Positions 20,967 to 45,200 of a stretch of DNA of 64,000 nucleotides are shown in pieces. The stretch's first letter is position 1; each line of letters starts with the position of its first letter. Source of the stretch: Sacculina carcini (taxonomy: Eukaryota; Arthropoda; Thecostraca; Sacculinidae); NCBI GenBank assembly GCA_916048095.2, contig OU696574.1, positions 7,680,087 to 7,744,086 on the forward strand. Direction: 5' to 3'. The notes beneath the pieces were generated by a model. It ran no database searches and was not told the origin of the DNA. It saw only the letters and a program-made list of their open reading frames with translations. The position numbers and the translations under genes were made by a program.

Positions 20967-22232
20967 CTGGACGGCACAGACACGCCACCACACACACACA
21001 CACACACACATACATACACAAACACATTCACACGCACATGCACATAATATAATTTTGTTGATGGCAGAAATTACCTGCCTAATGGTTGTGCCCCATGGGA
21101 GTAATTGCGTTTGCCTTGGGACAAGAAGATGATTCAGCGAAATTATGATGAAAAATGTGACTGATGATGTTATAAGATGCACCAGCCGTTTGTATTGGCA
21201 TATCACGCCAACGAGATTGTTTCCATATATTGAGCTTGGTTCCATATATTGAGCTTCCATATATGTTTCCATATATTCAGCTTGGTAATTGTTATGTGTA
21301 TACATAGCATGGGTGAATTGTTTGCGCCACACTTACGAACACACTTTCAGCAAGGTGAGTGCGTGCGTGTGTACAGTGGTGTTTCTTCTGATTTTCTACT
21401 AATAAATTCCGCCAACTCTTCATGCTCCACAACAGCGCTGATAAACCTAATAAATTCAATTTTCCACTATATTGAATGTCAGAAATTTACTAATAACGGT
21501 AATAAACTATTTGGCATTGACAAAAACTACTGCTCAAGAACGTCACCACATGAACACGCCAACATTCAATCACAAGATCTTCCACAAGAGCAGCGGCGAA
21601 CTCCCAAGCGTCGGCCTGAACCAGGGGCCAGTCCTGGACAGACCAGAAGCCCAGCCCAAAAGCCCCATTGGAACCACGAGCAAAAAAACATTACGTCTGT
21701 AACTGAAAATTGTCAAATGTTGTTATGTGATGTTAGGTATCGTACGGATTAGTTCGCAATAATGGATATTCATGATAGGTAGCATAATAATTCTACCGAA
21801 TAATTATATAGCATAGTGAATCGTCATGAATCGTCATAGTGAATCGTCAACTGTTTTTCTCAAATGCATCTAGTAGAGCAGTGGTGCTTAATTTTTTAGT
21901 GTTCGCATCCTTTTCAAATAAGAAGTCAGTTCTCTCACCCCTTGGATTAAAATAAAAATACAAACGACGTAACCAAAAAAATTATTCAATATTAATTCAT
22001 ATAGCTAAATGTCCATTTAAGAAAATTATACAAAAAAGTACAGTACAAATATAAAGCATAATCAAAAACATATACTTTCTCTAATTTTTTCACATTTTCA
22101 CAGGATTGCTCGCACCGTTAAGAACCAGACTTGCACCCCCTGTCGTAGAAAACGACGCACCACGACGTCCACGAGTTGTGCCATGTCGCTTCAAGCTTAA
22201 CCCCGTCACAAAATTCAAGAGTTGGCCATTAT
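20967..22232. other. non-coding, candidate upstream intron
   Basis: A CA tract abuts the bHLH exon (20988-21045). There is a small CCATATAT repeat at 21215-21290. A hAT-like MITE runs about 21880-22135 (CAGTGGTGCTTAATTTTTT at left). A short open frame at 21540-21700 has no motif I recognise. Confidence 0.5.
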
Positions 22233-23345
22233 TAGAGTTGGGAATTGCATGTGATAATTTTTGGCGTTTTGTTTTTATTATTCAATTTAAATATAATACG
22301 TGAATTCTGGACTCTCGTAGATTTGATTTTATTTTAAGCATGTATCTGGCAACATTCCATTGGGGAGCCACCTTTAGAGAGGCAAATTATTCGCAGTACA
22401 TGGCAAGATTTACCTTGATTGGGCAAGGTAAGATAGAAGCGTAGTGGCGGCGTCAGGATTTTCGGGAGGGGGCTAAGGAAGAAGATGCGGGGATTTGGCG
22501 AAACACTAGGAACTGCAATCGAAATGTTAAAGGTCAAGATTTTAGGGGGGCTAAAAAGGGCTTGACACATTTCGGGAGGGGATGGATTCAAGCCCCCTTG
22601 GTGCTGCCACTGTAGTGGTGCCATTTTGGAATTTTGTTTCGAGGCGCAGTGATCCTATGATTCGATTCTACATGTACGTTTGATATATTTCGAGTGAGCA
22701 GCCGATTTGTTGTGTTGCTCGAGCTGCGACTTGTGACCAGTGAATTGTGACTCTTCTTGTCAGACATGTTTTTCTGGGAAAATTCGACTTCACATTGAAT
22801 TCCTTCAATCTTTTAGCGTGACAATAAAGATTATATTGAATACGTTCCTAAAATGTAAATCCGAAGTACATGATCCTACCTTCCCAAAAACCAATGTCAC
22901 GTGTACCTAGCTTGGAGTGATTTGGTCTACATAGCGAGTTATTATAGACCCTCTGAATCCTCTGAATCCCGTTGCCACGCTGTCACGCCTCTTAAGACAC
23001 ACCCACAACCCATAGAGTAGGGGGTTGTGGTATACCAGGGGTATAACACAGTGCGACGCTTTTGATGTTCGGGCTTAAGAAGCTATATCAGGAACGTTGC
23101 TATATTTACTTTGTTAACATTGCTGGCATTGCTATTGTGCATTTATGCAGTGTTTGAGTGTATCATAACTTGTTGAATCCCTGATTTGTCTAATTACAAT
23201 TGTCAACAGAATGGATTAATTTCAGGCGCAACCTATATATTTGGAAAAATGTTCTTAATTAAAATGACATTTTATGTTTTGTTCGCTTAAAAACGGCATT
23301 TTATGTGAAAAAAATGTTTTTGTGATAAAAAAAATCCCAACTATA
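22233..23345. mobile_element. ~1.1 kb DNA transposon, copy A
   Basis: This matches, in reverse orientation, 41218-42294 over its whole length. Shared landmarks include AGAGTTGGGAATT at the end, CATTTTATG repeats, the GACCCTCTGAA segment, CACGTGTACCTAGCTTGGAG, and a start-codon segment ATGTCTGACAAG. Both ends carry imperfect inverted GTTGGGA sequences. It contains a nested MITE at 22443-22612. No intact transposase is visible. Confidence 0.72.
22443..22612. mobile_element. GTGGCGGC-type MITE nested in transposon copy A
   Basis: The ends AGTGGCGGCGTCAGGATTTT and (inverted) CAGTGGCAGCACCAAGGGGG bracket a segment rich in GGGGGCTAAGG and GATGCGGGG. The same family occurs near 19396-19600, 29516-29650, 41900-42012 and 60883-61060. 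Confidence 0.65.
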
Positions 23346-34989
<11,644 letters not shown>

Positions 34990-34999
34990 CAATTATCTA

Positions 35000-37900
35000 A
35001 CAACTAGCATTAAAACCCGCCCGTTGTGCGGAGCAATTCATAACATGAAATAAAATATTCAATTCATAAAAAATAGGGAAAATTAAAAATGAAATAGGGT
35101 ACTCTCATAAAAATATTAATCAATTAAAAATTCTAAGTTTAATTATATTTATTTCGACAAAATATTTCCCCTCAGTCCGCCTTGGTCATTTTTAACCCGC
35201 CCGTCGTGCTGAATAATTCAGAACTCGAACACGATCCGTTCTGGATCTTGAAGCCAAATCCATTGGTTTTGTGCATGGATTAATTCTACAGGGGAAATTG
35301 AACGTTCTATTGTCTATAGCTGCTGCCCGCGGAGCATTTATATTCAGAAAGAAATTACCTTTTTTTAAATGAACCATTTGAAAAATGAACTAAAAAAATG
35401 TAAACACTTTTTTAAACCCGCCCGTCGTGCGGAACAATTCATATAATGAAATTCATAATAAATGCATAATATATAATGAATGCAAATTGAAAAGCAAGAA
35501 ATGAAACCCATAAATATCTTAACCAATAGAAAAGTCTAAATGTGAATAGTTTTGTTTATTATGACAAATATTATCCCTCAACCCGCTTTATATATAAATC
35601 TGCCCGTCGTTTGGTATAATTCAGAACACAAACACGAAACAAACAATGAAAGATGATGAAATCTTTTCTTCAGAATGTTTCCAAACTATATTTATTACTT
35701 AACATGATTCCCCAACATTATTTGCTCAAGCACTATCTTACTTTTACCGCTCTAATATTTATTGCTAAAATTTATATATTTTCCGCTATCATTAAAACCC
35801 AATATAACCTGAGTCAACCCTACCCAACCCAACCCAACCATTCAATCTTGACCGCACTCAGCCTAGTGTGAGGTGATTCAACTCATTAGTTTGTGATCAC
35901 AAAATAGACTGATTCGATCATAATTTGTAATCAGAAGACTGAGATTATCTAACCCAGGGGTTCCAAACACGCGGTCCACCAATACTTTTCTCTCAACCCG
36001 CCAATATAATATCGGAACCAAACTGTAAGGCAGATAAACTCACATTTGTCGCATAATGCGATATATTTATACACCATTTAAGTCACATTTACATTAGTGA
36101 GTCTGGATCTTGAAGTCAAGCCCGTGAGTTTTGTATATGGATTCATTCCACACGGTAAAATTGAATGTTTGCACACACCCGTCGTGCGGAACAATTAATA
36201 AAACAAAAGTAATACATATTTAAATGCAAACAGCCAGTCTAATAGAAAACTCTAAATTGTAAAATCTATACCAATAGGAAATTCCTGTTCTGAATTTGCA
36301 TATTTTTATTCTAATAATTGACGGCATATTATTCAGTCAACCCGCCTCATACTTAAGCCCGCCTGTCGTCAGGGATAATTTCGAAATGTAAACACAAAAT
36401 AACAATACAATTTTTTAGTATATGTATGAACTTTTTTCCATAATATTATCTCATAATTCCCGGTTAATGCTTCCACTAATGCATCATATTCATACAGTTG
36501 TTATTTTTTGGATTACACCGATATTACAGCCCTTGATATTACAGCCGATATTATATTATGCAATCTATATTCTGCCACGTATTATTCCTAATACATATAT
36601 CATCAGATCGCAAAATATATTTGAAGGTTCACATCATTCTCCACCATCATTTGCTCAAGAGCTATTCTACATTTATCGCTAGAATATTTACTGCTAGCAA
36701 AATATCATATACCTCTCTATCATTTAAACCCACTCTTTATAGATACATTTAAGCCCGCCCGTCGTGCGGAACAGTTCATAAAATATAATTAATATTCAAT
36801 TCATAAAAAATTAGTGCAAATTGAAAAAGAAAAACAAACCCATAGAAAAGATTTAGCCAATATAAAAGTCTAAGTGTGAAATTTATGTTTCAATTTAGAA
36901 AACATGTTTTTCCACAACCCGCCTCATATTTAAAGCTGCCCGTCGTGCGGAATAATTCAGAACTCAAACACTAAACAAATACAAAGAAAATTGATGAAAA
37001 ACGACCAATAGAAAAAGTCAAATTTGTAAATTATTGTTTTAATTATTGACGATGTTTTTTCCCTCAACACTGCTCAAATTCACACCCGTCCTTCGTGTGT
37101 AGTAATTTAGAAGTGTAACACTATCAAAACAATGAAACTTTCTGTCATCTCTAAAATTCCGGATTAATGCTTCCGCTAAAACAGGAGCTAATATGATGCA
37201 TTCTTAATTGTGATTGGGCTTCAGTGAAATTTAATCGGTGAATATTCCTGTGTAATCGCAAGTGCGCATAATAGCTGTCAAATTGGCAATATGTCCTTTT
37301 GAATTTACACCGCCGTAACTTCCTTCAGATACACTTTGGAAAATTAAAAATTATACCGTATTGTAGAAAACAAGATTTCTAGCACGATGGTATAATTTAT
37401 TTTTATGTGTAACAAATAGTTACTGAAAAATAGTAGAAAAATGAATTAATTTTAGTCGCCCGGTGTTCAAGCGTAATTTTGGATGTATTTGAGAATTTAG
37501 CCAATTTCACACGTTTTTTGTATCATTTGTGGGTATAAATTATAACTTATCTTGTAGAACACAAAATTATCTACACAATAGTATAATTTTTATAGCTGTA
37601 CTATTGCTGGTGTATGAGGAATGGATAGTTGAATATTGACCAAAATATTCACGTTTTTTTGTGCTAATTTTGCCTTTTTGACTTTGTCATTTACACTTCA
37701 CACCGCCGGAACTTTTTTTTAATACACTTTGGTGAATTTAAAATTATACCGCGTTGTAGCAAACGAAATTCCCAGCATGATGGTATTATTTATTTAGATG
37801 TGTGATAATTAGTTTTTGAGAAATAGAGAAAAAAGTATAGATAATCGGACGCGTGGAGTTTAAATAAAATTTTGAATGTAGATTGATTTTTTTTCCATTT

Positions 37901-38237
37901 TACATGTTTCATATTTAATTTTTGGGTATAAATTATAATTTGTTGAGTATAACAGAAAATTGTCTACACAATGATATAATTTGTATAGTTGTACCATTGC
38001 TGGTTTAGGAGGAGTAGTCTTCAGAAAATTGACCAAAATTTTCGCATTTTTCAGGGTTCATTTTGTCTTTTCACCGCTATAACGTTTTTTTATTTCATTT
38101 TTGAAATTTAAAATTTAATCTAAAGTGTAGACAAGACAATTTCCAACGTGATGGTATAAATTGTTAGCGGCTAGGCCAAGTGGTGGCCAAATAATAGCTG
38201 ATAGAAAATGGACCAAGGAGGGTTGGACAGACACACA

Positions 38238-38274
<37 letters not shown>

Positions 38275-38310
38275 GATCTCTTTTATATATATAGATGTAA
38301 ATTGAGACAA
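35000..38310. repeat. AT-rich dispersed element with ~200/400-bp internal monomers
   Basis: A CCCGCCCGTCGTGCGGAA-type motif recurs near 35016, 35195, 35416, 35601, 36178, 36357, 36753, 36937 and 37083. It is followed alternately by AATTCATAA and AATTCAGAAC, so the true unit is a ~400-bp dimer. From 37300 to 38160 a different ~400-bp monomer (ACACCGCCGTAACTT ... ACCATTGCTGG) repeats about 2.5 times. The block ends in GGTTGGACAGACACAC, a CA tract and TCTCTTTTATATATATAGAT. That terminus resembles 3' ends of RTE-type or Helitron-like elements; I cannot tell which. A diverged piece recurs at 42450-42740. Confidence 0.6.
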
Positions 38311-39473
38311 ACGTGCCAATTTTTTCACGATACGGTAAACTTGTACTTTTGAATTTAAATTTACGCCCCTAAAATGATTTTAGCACTATTAGATTTAGCG
38401 GTGTCTAAATTATTCGAATATATATACTGATGAATAGTATCCGGAAAAAATTGCCGAGAAAAGTCACCGAAAAAATTGATCCAAAATCACCCAAAAAATT
38501 GCCGAGAAAAGTGTTAAGGACAATATGAAAGCAGAGAATTCAACGAAAACAATAGCCACGAAGAGAACACAAGCAATAGCCAGTCCAGATCATACCACAT
38601 ACACGCACATACACACATATAGACACACAGAGAGGAAGAGATAGAGGGCGATAAGCAGTTGGAATGGGAGAGCAACTAGAAGATAATAGACCGGTCACAA
38701 AGTCTCCACAGTATCCATCATTAGGAGACCTTGGTGCTGGTCGCACGTTGCTAGTGGCTGTTCATTTTGTATGCATGCGCGCGCCTGTTGGGTGGCGTGA
38801 TTGAGTGCGCCAGCGCATGCAATATACATGTGGTGTTGTAAGACCACGAGGCCCGTGGCACCAACCTTGTCAGCTAGCTGACATCCTTGAACGCTTTTGA
38901 TTAAAAGTTAATCGACTTAATTCCACGTTCGAGCATTTCGATCGTAATCTTATCCTGCGGCCGATTGTGAAAAACCAACCACAACAATCATCTACACTAG
39001 GCATATCTCATTGTGCGGCCAATGTGGAGAAGTAGTTCAAAGACGTGCTCAAATGAGGAGGCTGAATACATGGAGTATACAAGACCACCAGACGCTTACC
39101 AGAATCAGATTAATCACTCACAACCCACCAGAAACTACGAGTTAGAAGACTTCAAAAACCAGTTGAGTAAAAGGTGAATTGATTGCCTGAGAAAATGTAA
39201 TTAAACTTTGTTGTTTTTGGTTATTGGTACAGTAGTTGAGAACAAATGGCTACATAATACTATTCAAACATTTGAGTATGTTGTATTTCATTCTATTACT
39301 TCATATTCAACTTTTGCTTCACTCATATTATTGCTCTGCATTGAAGATTTTCAGTGAAATCATAGCTTCAGTCAAAACGTAGTAACACCAGGGTAACTCA
39401 CTACCCTACCTATAGGATCACTGGACTACATTCCCAGATAATTTGTCAATGATATGACAAAAATATGACTGAC

Positions 39474-39767
39474 TTGGCATTGAAAAGATGAGTGTGGCTG
39501 AGAAGATCATGTTTGAGCTGTGCTGATGTTGGTGACGTTGTTGACAAGTTGGTGACTGACGATGACGAAGCTGATGATGATGTTGGTGACGTTGTCGACA
39601 AGTTGGCTGATGAGGATGATGACGATGATGAAGCTGATGATGATGACGGTGATGTTGATGTCCTAGGCGTTGGTGATGCTGTTTGACTGTTGGTCGACGA
39701 CAAGAGGCGCTTCATCATCAGGCCATCGTTGACGCAGCCCGCACAACTCCCACGTGTCGCTCGATCA
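39474..39767 (-). CDS. candidate Ser/Thr-rich exon, gene unknown
   Basis: The acceptor TGCACAG follows a TG tract, as in the p160 gene, and a possible donor AA|GTCAGT gives an exon of exactly 98 codons, phase 2 at both ends. The product starts SDRATRGSCAGCVNDGLMM, then KRLLSSTNSQTASPTPRTS, then a long Ser/Thr/Pro-rich stretch encoded by TCATCATC-type repeats. Phase 2 would splice to the p160 bHLH exon, but chance agreement is one in three. The plus strand is an open poly-Asp frame of the same repeat. No function can be assigned. Confidence 0.25.
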
Positions 39768-41006
39768 CTGTGCAGACACACACACACACATACATACACA
39801 CACACATCCAAATGATAATGAATCAGGTTACTGGCACGCGCAACAAGCTGCAACAACTGCAATGACATCAATTCACAATCTAATTCCACTCTATTTCTCA
39901 CTATTCACCCTATATTGTTGATACGTTAGTTGGCCCACATAGAGCGGAGCAATATAACCAGGTCCCCTGGAAGCTGTTGATATGATGTCCACGGTGCCAT
40001 TCCGGCGGCCGACCCAGGTTCCTTTTTTGGTCCAAGGCCTATATAATGACCGACATGAGGACACATTTGGATCCAGAGGAGCAGCGTAGGGGGACGGTCC
40101 GCCCCGGGTGGCACGTTTCAGTGGCGGCGCAAGAACTGCTGAAACGCTGTATCATCGCTATATCCGAGTCGCATTCCCCAATATGTTTCATATTCACTGT
40201 TTTAATCCCCAATAACTTGGAGCTAAATTAAGGCAAGATTGATCGAAAATAAGGATATCCGATTAGGTGGCTAGAAGCATGCACTATTATAAGGGTCTTT
40301 TCAGCTATATAGACAAATGGACTTGCTCATTCCCTTAGTCGTGCTGAAGCGCACAATCCTCTGCGGCTATGTGACTCACAATCATACACGGTGGGGGTCA
40401 GAAAATTACCGCCCCGGGAAGCAAATAGCCTAGCTACGCCACTGCCACACGGGCATATCTTCTGCCAACACGCCACGAAATGCTACATTCACATTATCCC
40501 GACCAAAATCTCCACGCTAATTCATGGTTTGACCGCGCTCATTTGACCAGAGCCCACACATGTGAAGCACACCATCTCGGCAGGACCACATCTATAACGT
40601 ATTCAGCTGATTTTGAACACTTGCGGTGTCCTGTGTTTGACGGAGTATTCCAACCCCGCGCCGCGCCGGTTGTGCCCATATTTGACAATAATAATAAACA
40701 ATTTTCATTATAAGTCCCGCCCCGTAGATACGCACATATTAACGGCAACACATGTACAACACGCACACACACACACACACCAGATGGGAGCGGTGCTCGG
40801 AGATAACGAGATGACATACACGCAGAAAAACCGGTTGTTCACATGTTTCAACCGTCATCGTATCTCAAGACACACACACACGCACGCACACACTGGCATA
40901 AACACATACAAGCACACGAGCATGACAAAAGTTGATGATGAACGGGCCAGGGATAGAAGGAAGAGAGAAAGGATACATGCAGATGTCAACTAGATCTCAC
41001 AATACC

Positions 41007-41087
41007 CTGTGTACAACACTGTGTACAACACTGTGTAAAACACTGTGTACAACACTGTGTACAACACTGTGTACAACACTGTGTACA
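41007..41087. repeat. 12-bp tandem repeat, about 7 copies
   Basis: Units of CTGTGTACAACA at 41007, 41019, 41031 (one base changed), 41043, 41055, 41067 and a partial at 41079. Being 12 bp it is open in all frames, which explains small ORFs there. Confidence 0.95.
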
Positions 41088-41217
41088 TGTGAAACGCAGC
41101 GCCAAGATGGAACAATTAATAAAATTGGTAATTTTGGTGATTTCATTTGGAATCGTCCTATTCACCAAGACTCACGCACACAAACATAAATGAGTCATAA
41201 CCAGTCCTAGTCATGAC

Positions 41218-42294
41218 TAGAGTTGGGAATTTCATATGTTCACATAAAAATATTTTTTCACATAAAATGAGATTAAGTGAAAAAACATAAAATGTCATTT
41301 TCACTGAAAAATGTTGCCAAATATATAATAATATATGTTGCGCCAGAAATTAATAATTATGTATTATGTTAATCATTGTCATTACACAGATCATGGATTT
41401 AACATGGTATGATACACTCGAGCACTGCATTTAGGTACAATATTAACGCCAGCAACGCTAACAATGGACATATAGCAACGTTTCTGATATAATATTAAGT
41501 CCGACAACATGGCAACGGGTTTCAGAGGGTCTGCAATAACTCGCTATGCAGATCAAATTGCTCCAAGCTAGGCGCACGTGTCATTGGCATTTTTGGAATG
41601 AAGGGTTCTACATACATGTACTTACTATTTACGTTTTCGGGAAATATTCAACACAAATTGCTCAAATGGTTTTTATATTGTCACGCTAAAAAAGGTTTAA
41701 GGAATTCAATGTGAAGTGGAATTTTCCCAGAGAAACATGTCTGAAGGAAGCAGCATGGGTTGCGTTGCATGTGACAAAGACGTGTTCGCTGGTGACAAGT
41801 CGCAGCTCAGGTAACACAACAAATCGACTGCTCACTCGAAAAACATTAAATAAAAACGTCCATGTAGAATCGAATCATTGGGATTATTGCGCTTCGAAGC
41901 AGCATTTCAAAATGGCACCCCTACCATGAACTTTTCGAGTGTAATTCCTCATGTTTCCAATAACCCCGCATATTTTTGCTTTGCTCCCCTCAGCCCACCA
42001 CCGTAGAGATCCTGGCATCAGCACTGCACTCCTACTTCATCGGAAGGGCCCAATCAAGGTGAAACTTTCGCCACGCACTACGAAAATTTCGCCTCTCTGA
42101 AGGTTGCTTCCCAATAGAATGCCGCTCAATACAAGCCTAGAGTGCAAACAATCTACGAAACAGTCCAAAATTCAAATATTATATAAGAATTGAATAATAC
42201 ATTTTGAGGTTTTTGTCAAAATATTTTCGTCTCATAATAAAAACATAAAGCGCCGAAAATTATCACATAAAGTTCCAAATCTAGTCATAACCAT
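41218..42294. mobile_element. ~1.1 kb DNA transposon, copy B (inverted relative to copy A)
   Basis: Reverse-orientation counterpart of 22233-23345. It keeps a short coding-like segment starting at 41737 (MSEGSSMGCVACDKDVFAGD then KSQL) followed by CAG|GTAACA, which could be a first coding exon of the parent transposase with a Cys-x2-Cys pair. A degraded MITE of the GTGGCGGC family occupies the same internal position (about 41900-42012) as in copy A, so the composite existed before the copies spread. Confidence 0.7.
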
Positions 42295-45200
42295 GCCTTT
42301 AGCAACACCTTCCGGCTTCCCAATATATCCCAATAATGGATGGGTGGGTGTGTGTGTGTGTATTTTTGTCGGATCTATTAGATGTATGCAGAAGATGACA
42401 CACATGCACACGCGCAAACATACGAATGGCATCGTGTAGAACAAGAATCTCAAACACACGACCCGCGAAGCATTTTCTTGTGACCCGCCAATATAATTAA
42501 ACTGCAAGATAACGCAGACAAAAACTCATATATTGCATAATGTCAATTATTATACGTTATTATGTTTAAACGATGCCAATTTTCATATGCCAATATGCCA
42601 ATTATTATACGACATCAGTTCTTTTGGATATTGAAGTCAAGTCTATGATTTTTGTAGATTGATTAATTCTACATAATCAAATTGAACTGTATAGATCTGG
42701 CCGGCGTGCCATCAATATTTCACAAGAATGGCCCATCTTTTCATTTGAGCTTGAGATAACTGGCGTAAAGTCACCATTAATTCAAGTGGCCGATGCAAAT
42801 AACCGCTTGTAATTGAATTAGCATGTGCCAGACGAACGTATGTTAGCATTATAATCTGAAAATACATCTACACGCGGTGGACCTTGGCGAAAATGATCGA
42901 TTATGAGCCCAGGCAGTCGTTGACACAAAAAAGCATCGCGTCTTTCTCCACTGATAAAAATGAGATGATAAATGAAACAGCCATGTATATTCTAAAGCAC
43001 GTCCCGAAAGCGAGTTTAGACTGGACAACGTTTGGCATTCGCCGAAACTTCGCAAAAACTAAAGCTCAACCAGAACACGCACGCACAAACCGGGACCCAA
43101 GGACCGCCGGCCGAAACATTTAATTGCAGCCTACATACACAGACCCACCCACACACGCACACGCATCTACAGAGCAAATCCCAACGAGGCTCGTAATATA
43201 CAGGTGCACACCTCAAATGTCGCTCAGTCACGCGGCCCCCGGCCAGCGTCGCTCCCAAGCCCACATCCGCGTGACACGCACACATGCACTTACACAAACC
43301 CAATGTGGTCGCCGACGCTGTAGAGCAGTGAGTCCAGCTTAACTGGATATGATTGATGTCGCTTCCAAATCCAGTATCACTCAAGATCAAAACGACACTA
43401 GCAAAATCATAAACCGGATATATCCGGACTGATATATACGTAACTGATACGGAAACAGGTTCACGTGCTGAAAACGTTCGAAATCGTAAAACATACACAT
43501 ACACATACAAACACGTATAAAAGTCTCTAATATCAGTCGAGACTTGATTATTCCGAATTTCAACTTACAGCGGGATTCCCATTTAACCTGCTTCAAACGC
43601 CAATTAAACGATCAGCAAATTATTTTGCTATTTTGGAAATTATTTCTTTGGACCCCGCATCAGCACCACAAATCACCTGGTCCACCACCGACAAGAAAAC
43701 ATCGGCATTTCACTGTTGAAATTCTCTCTACGGGCTACATTAGTCAGTGGGGTATAACACCCTGTGAAACTACACTCTATCTGGATTTATCGATGTGTGT
43801 CGTTCATCAACGAAAGTAGCAGCAATAACATACAACAGCGCAACCGCTGACCACCAAACAAACAAACGGGCTTGACAATGTCTCGTCGATTGCTATTGTC
43901 CAGGACAGAAATTCCAGTGCCGGTCGTCAATACAATTGTTGTTGATTATCTATTTAGTCTCCTCCCATGCAACACCAACATGAACGTTGCAGCATGATTG
44001 CATGAAGTATGTGATCAAATCAAGCGCACAACACAACGAACCAATGTGCTTGCAATGGAAAAATGTCTACGTGGAAACTAAAAGTATGCAGTGTGATTCA
44101 ATCTCAGAAGAACGAGCACGCTTGGCCAACGCCGCGGTATGCACGCATGTTCATATGCAATGTATTATGTATGTGTGAGTGAGTGTCTTGCGTAACATTT
44201 GCGTAACACTCAACCAGCCAGTGATGATATCGAACACATCAACACATATCACATCATTTTCGTATAACACCCAGCTACCGAGTAGTCAAGTTGCATGAAC
44301 AAATAGTTCGTGCCAAGGTTTGAAGCCTAGCCTGGATTCGCCTACCGAAATCTGTGCTTGAGTCCGCTGTAGAACGCCAGAAGAATATGACAAAGCAAAG
44401 CACCTACGATAGGGCCAGGCCCGACAAGTAACACGACATGCACGTATGCACGCCTACGATGAAACAAGCGACAAAAGAGAAGAGGATGTAGATTAGGACA
44501 GCCAAAGAGAGGGAATGAATGAGCGGTGAGGCATCGCTCACCATCGTGGCCAATCAGCCATTCGTTCACACGAACGTGCTCACACACACACACACACTGC
44601 GGGTACGCACGCATACACACATACACACAATATATACACAGAAACATACACACACATCCATCTTTAGACCCACTATTTCACACAGCGTGCGGATGTGTGC
44701 GTGTGTGCCAACTACAATTTACCCGGCGCAACCTCGCCGCGGGACATAACCACACTTACACACGAGCGCGTCGTCGGCCAGAACGCGTAAACACCGACAC
44801 AAAGTGGTCGCACATACATCGATTACTACACGCGGCCACCAGGCACCATAAGACCACTTCGTCCTTGACTCATCTAATGACAATCCGGCATTAGGACGCA
44901 TCCAGCAGCGAAGGCGTCCGCTGAATGCTGGATTGCCGCATTGATAGAGCGAAAACTAAGGCAAAGAACTCGTGGATCAGCTAGGGAGGACATCACGTTA
45001 CACGTTACCATAAGGTAGTTGTTCTTAACCTTGCGCTCCATCGAGCCCAAGATGAGTCCGTTTCAGGGGTTCGGTTCACCCACTCATATGATTCGTGACG
45101 TCAAGCTCTGCTTGGCAATCATTGGTTGCAGATAATCACGCCACATCGACTTAAGCTCTGAATATCTGTGCTCTAAACAAGTCAGTCCACTCGGTCTGGG

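Larger units (their letters stand above)
38311..41217. other. non-coding, candidate exon and MITEs
   Basis: Contains a Ser/Thr-rich candidate exon (39474-39767), a MITE-like interval whose ends read CAGTGGCGGCGCAAG (40117) and CTAGCTACGCCACTG (to about 40445), CA tracts at 40763-40780 and 40868-40890, and the 12-bp tandem array at 41007-41087. Nothing else is recognised. Confidence 0.45.

Noticed and set aside
35000-37100. CRISPR-like regularly spaced repeats
   Set aside because: The repeats are diverged, spaced about 200 bp apart with similar rather than unique spacers, and the DNA is eukaryotic; a satellite-like mobile element fits.
39492-39686. Plus-strand poly-Asp frame (DDDEADDD)
   Set aside because: It arises from GATGATGAC-type repeats; no acceptor or neighbouring exon supports it. 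The minus strand has at least a TG-tract acceptor, though it too is weak.
42884-43123. Plus-strand frame of 79 codons (DYEPRQSLTQKSIASF)
   Set aside because: Protein-like in part, but no family, splice or duplication evidence; kept only as part of the region note.
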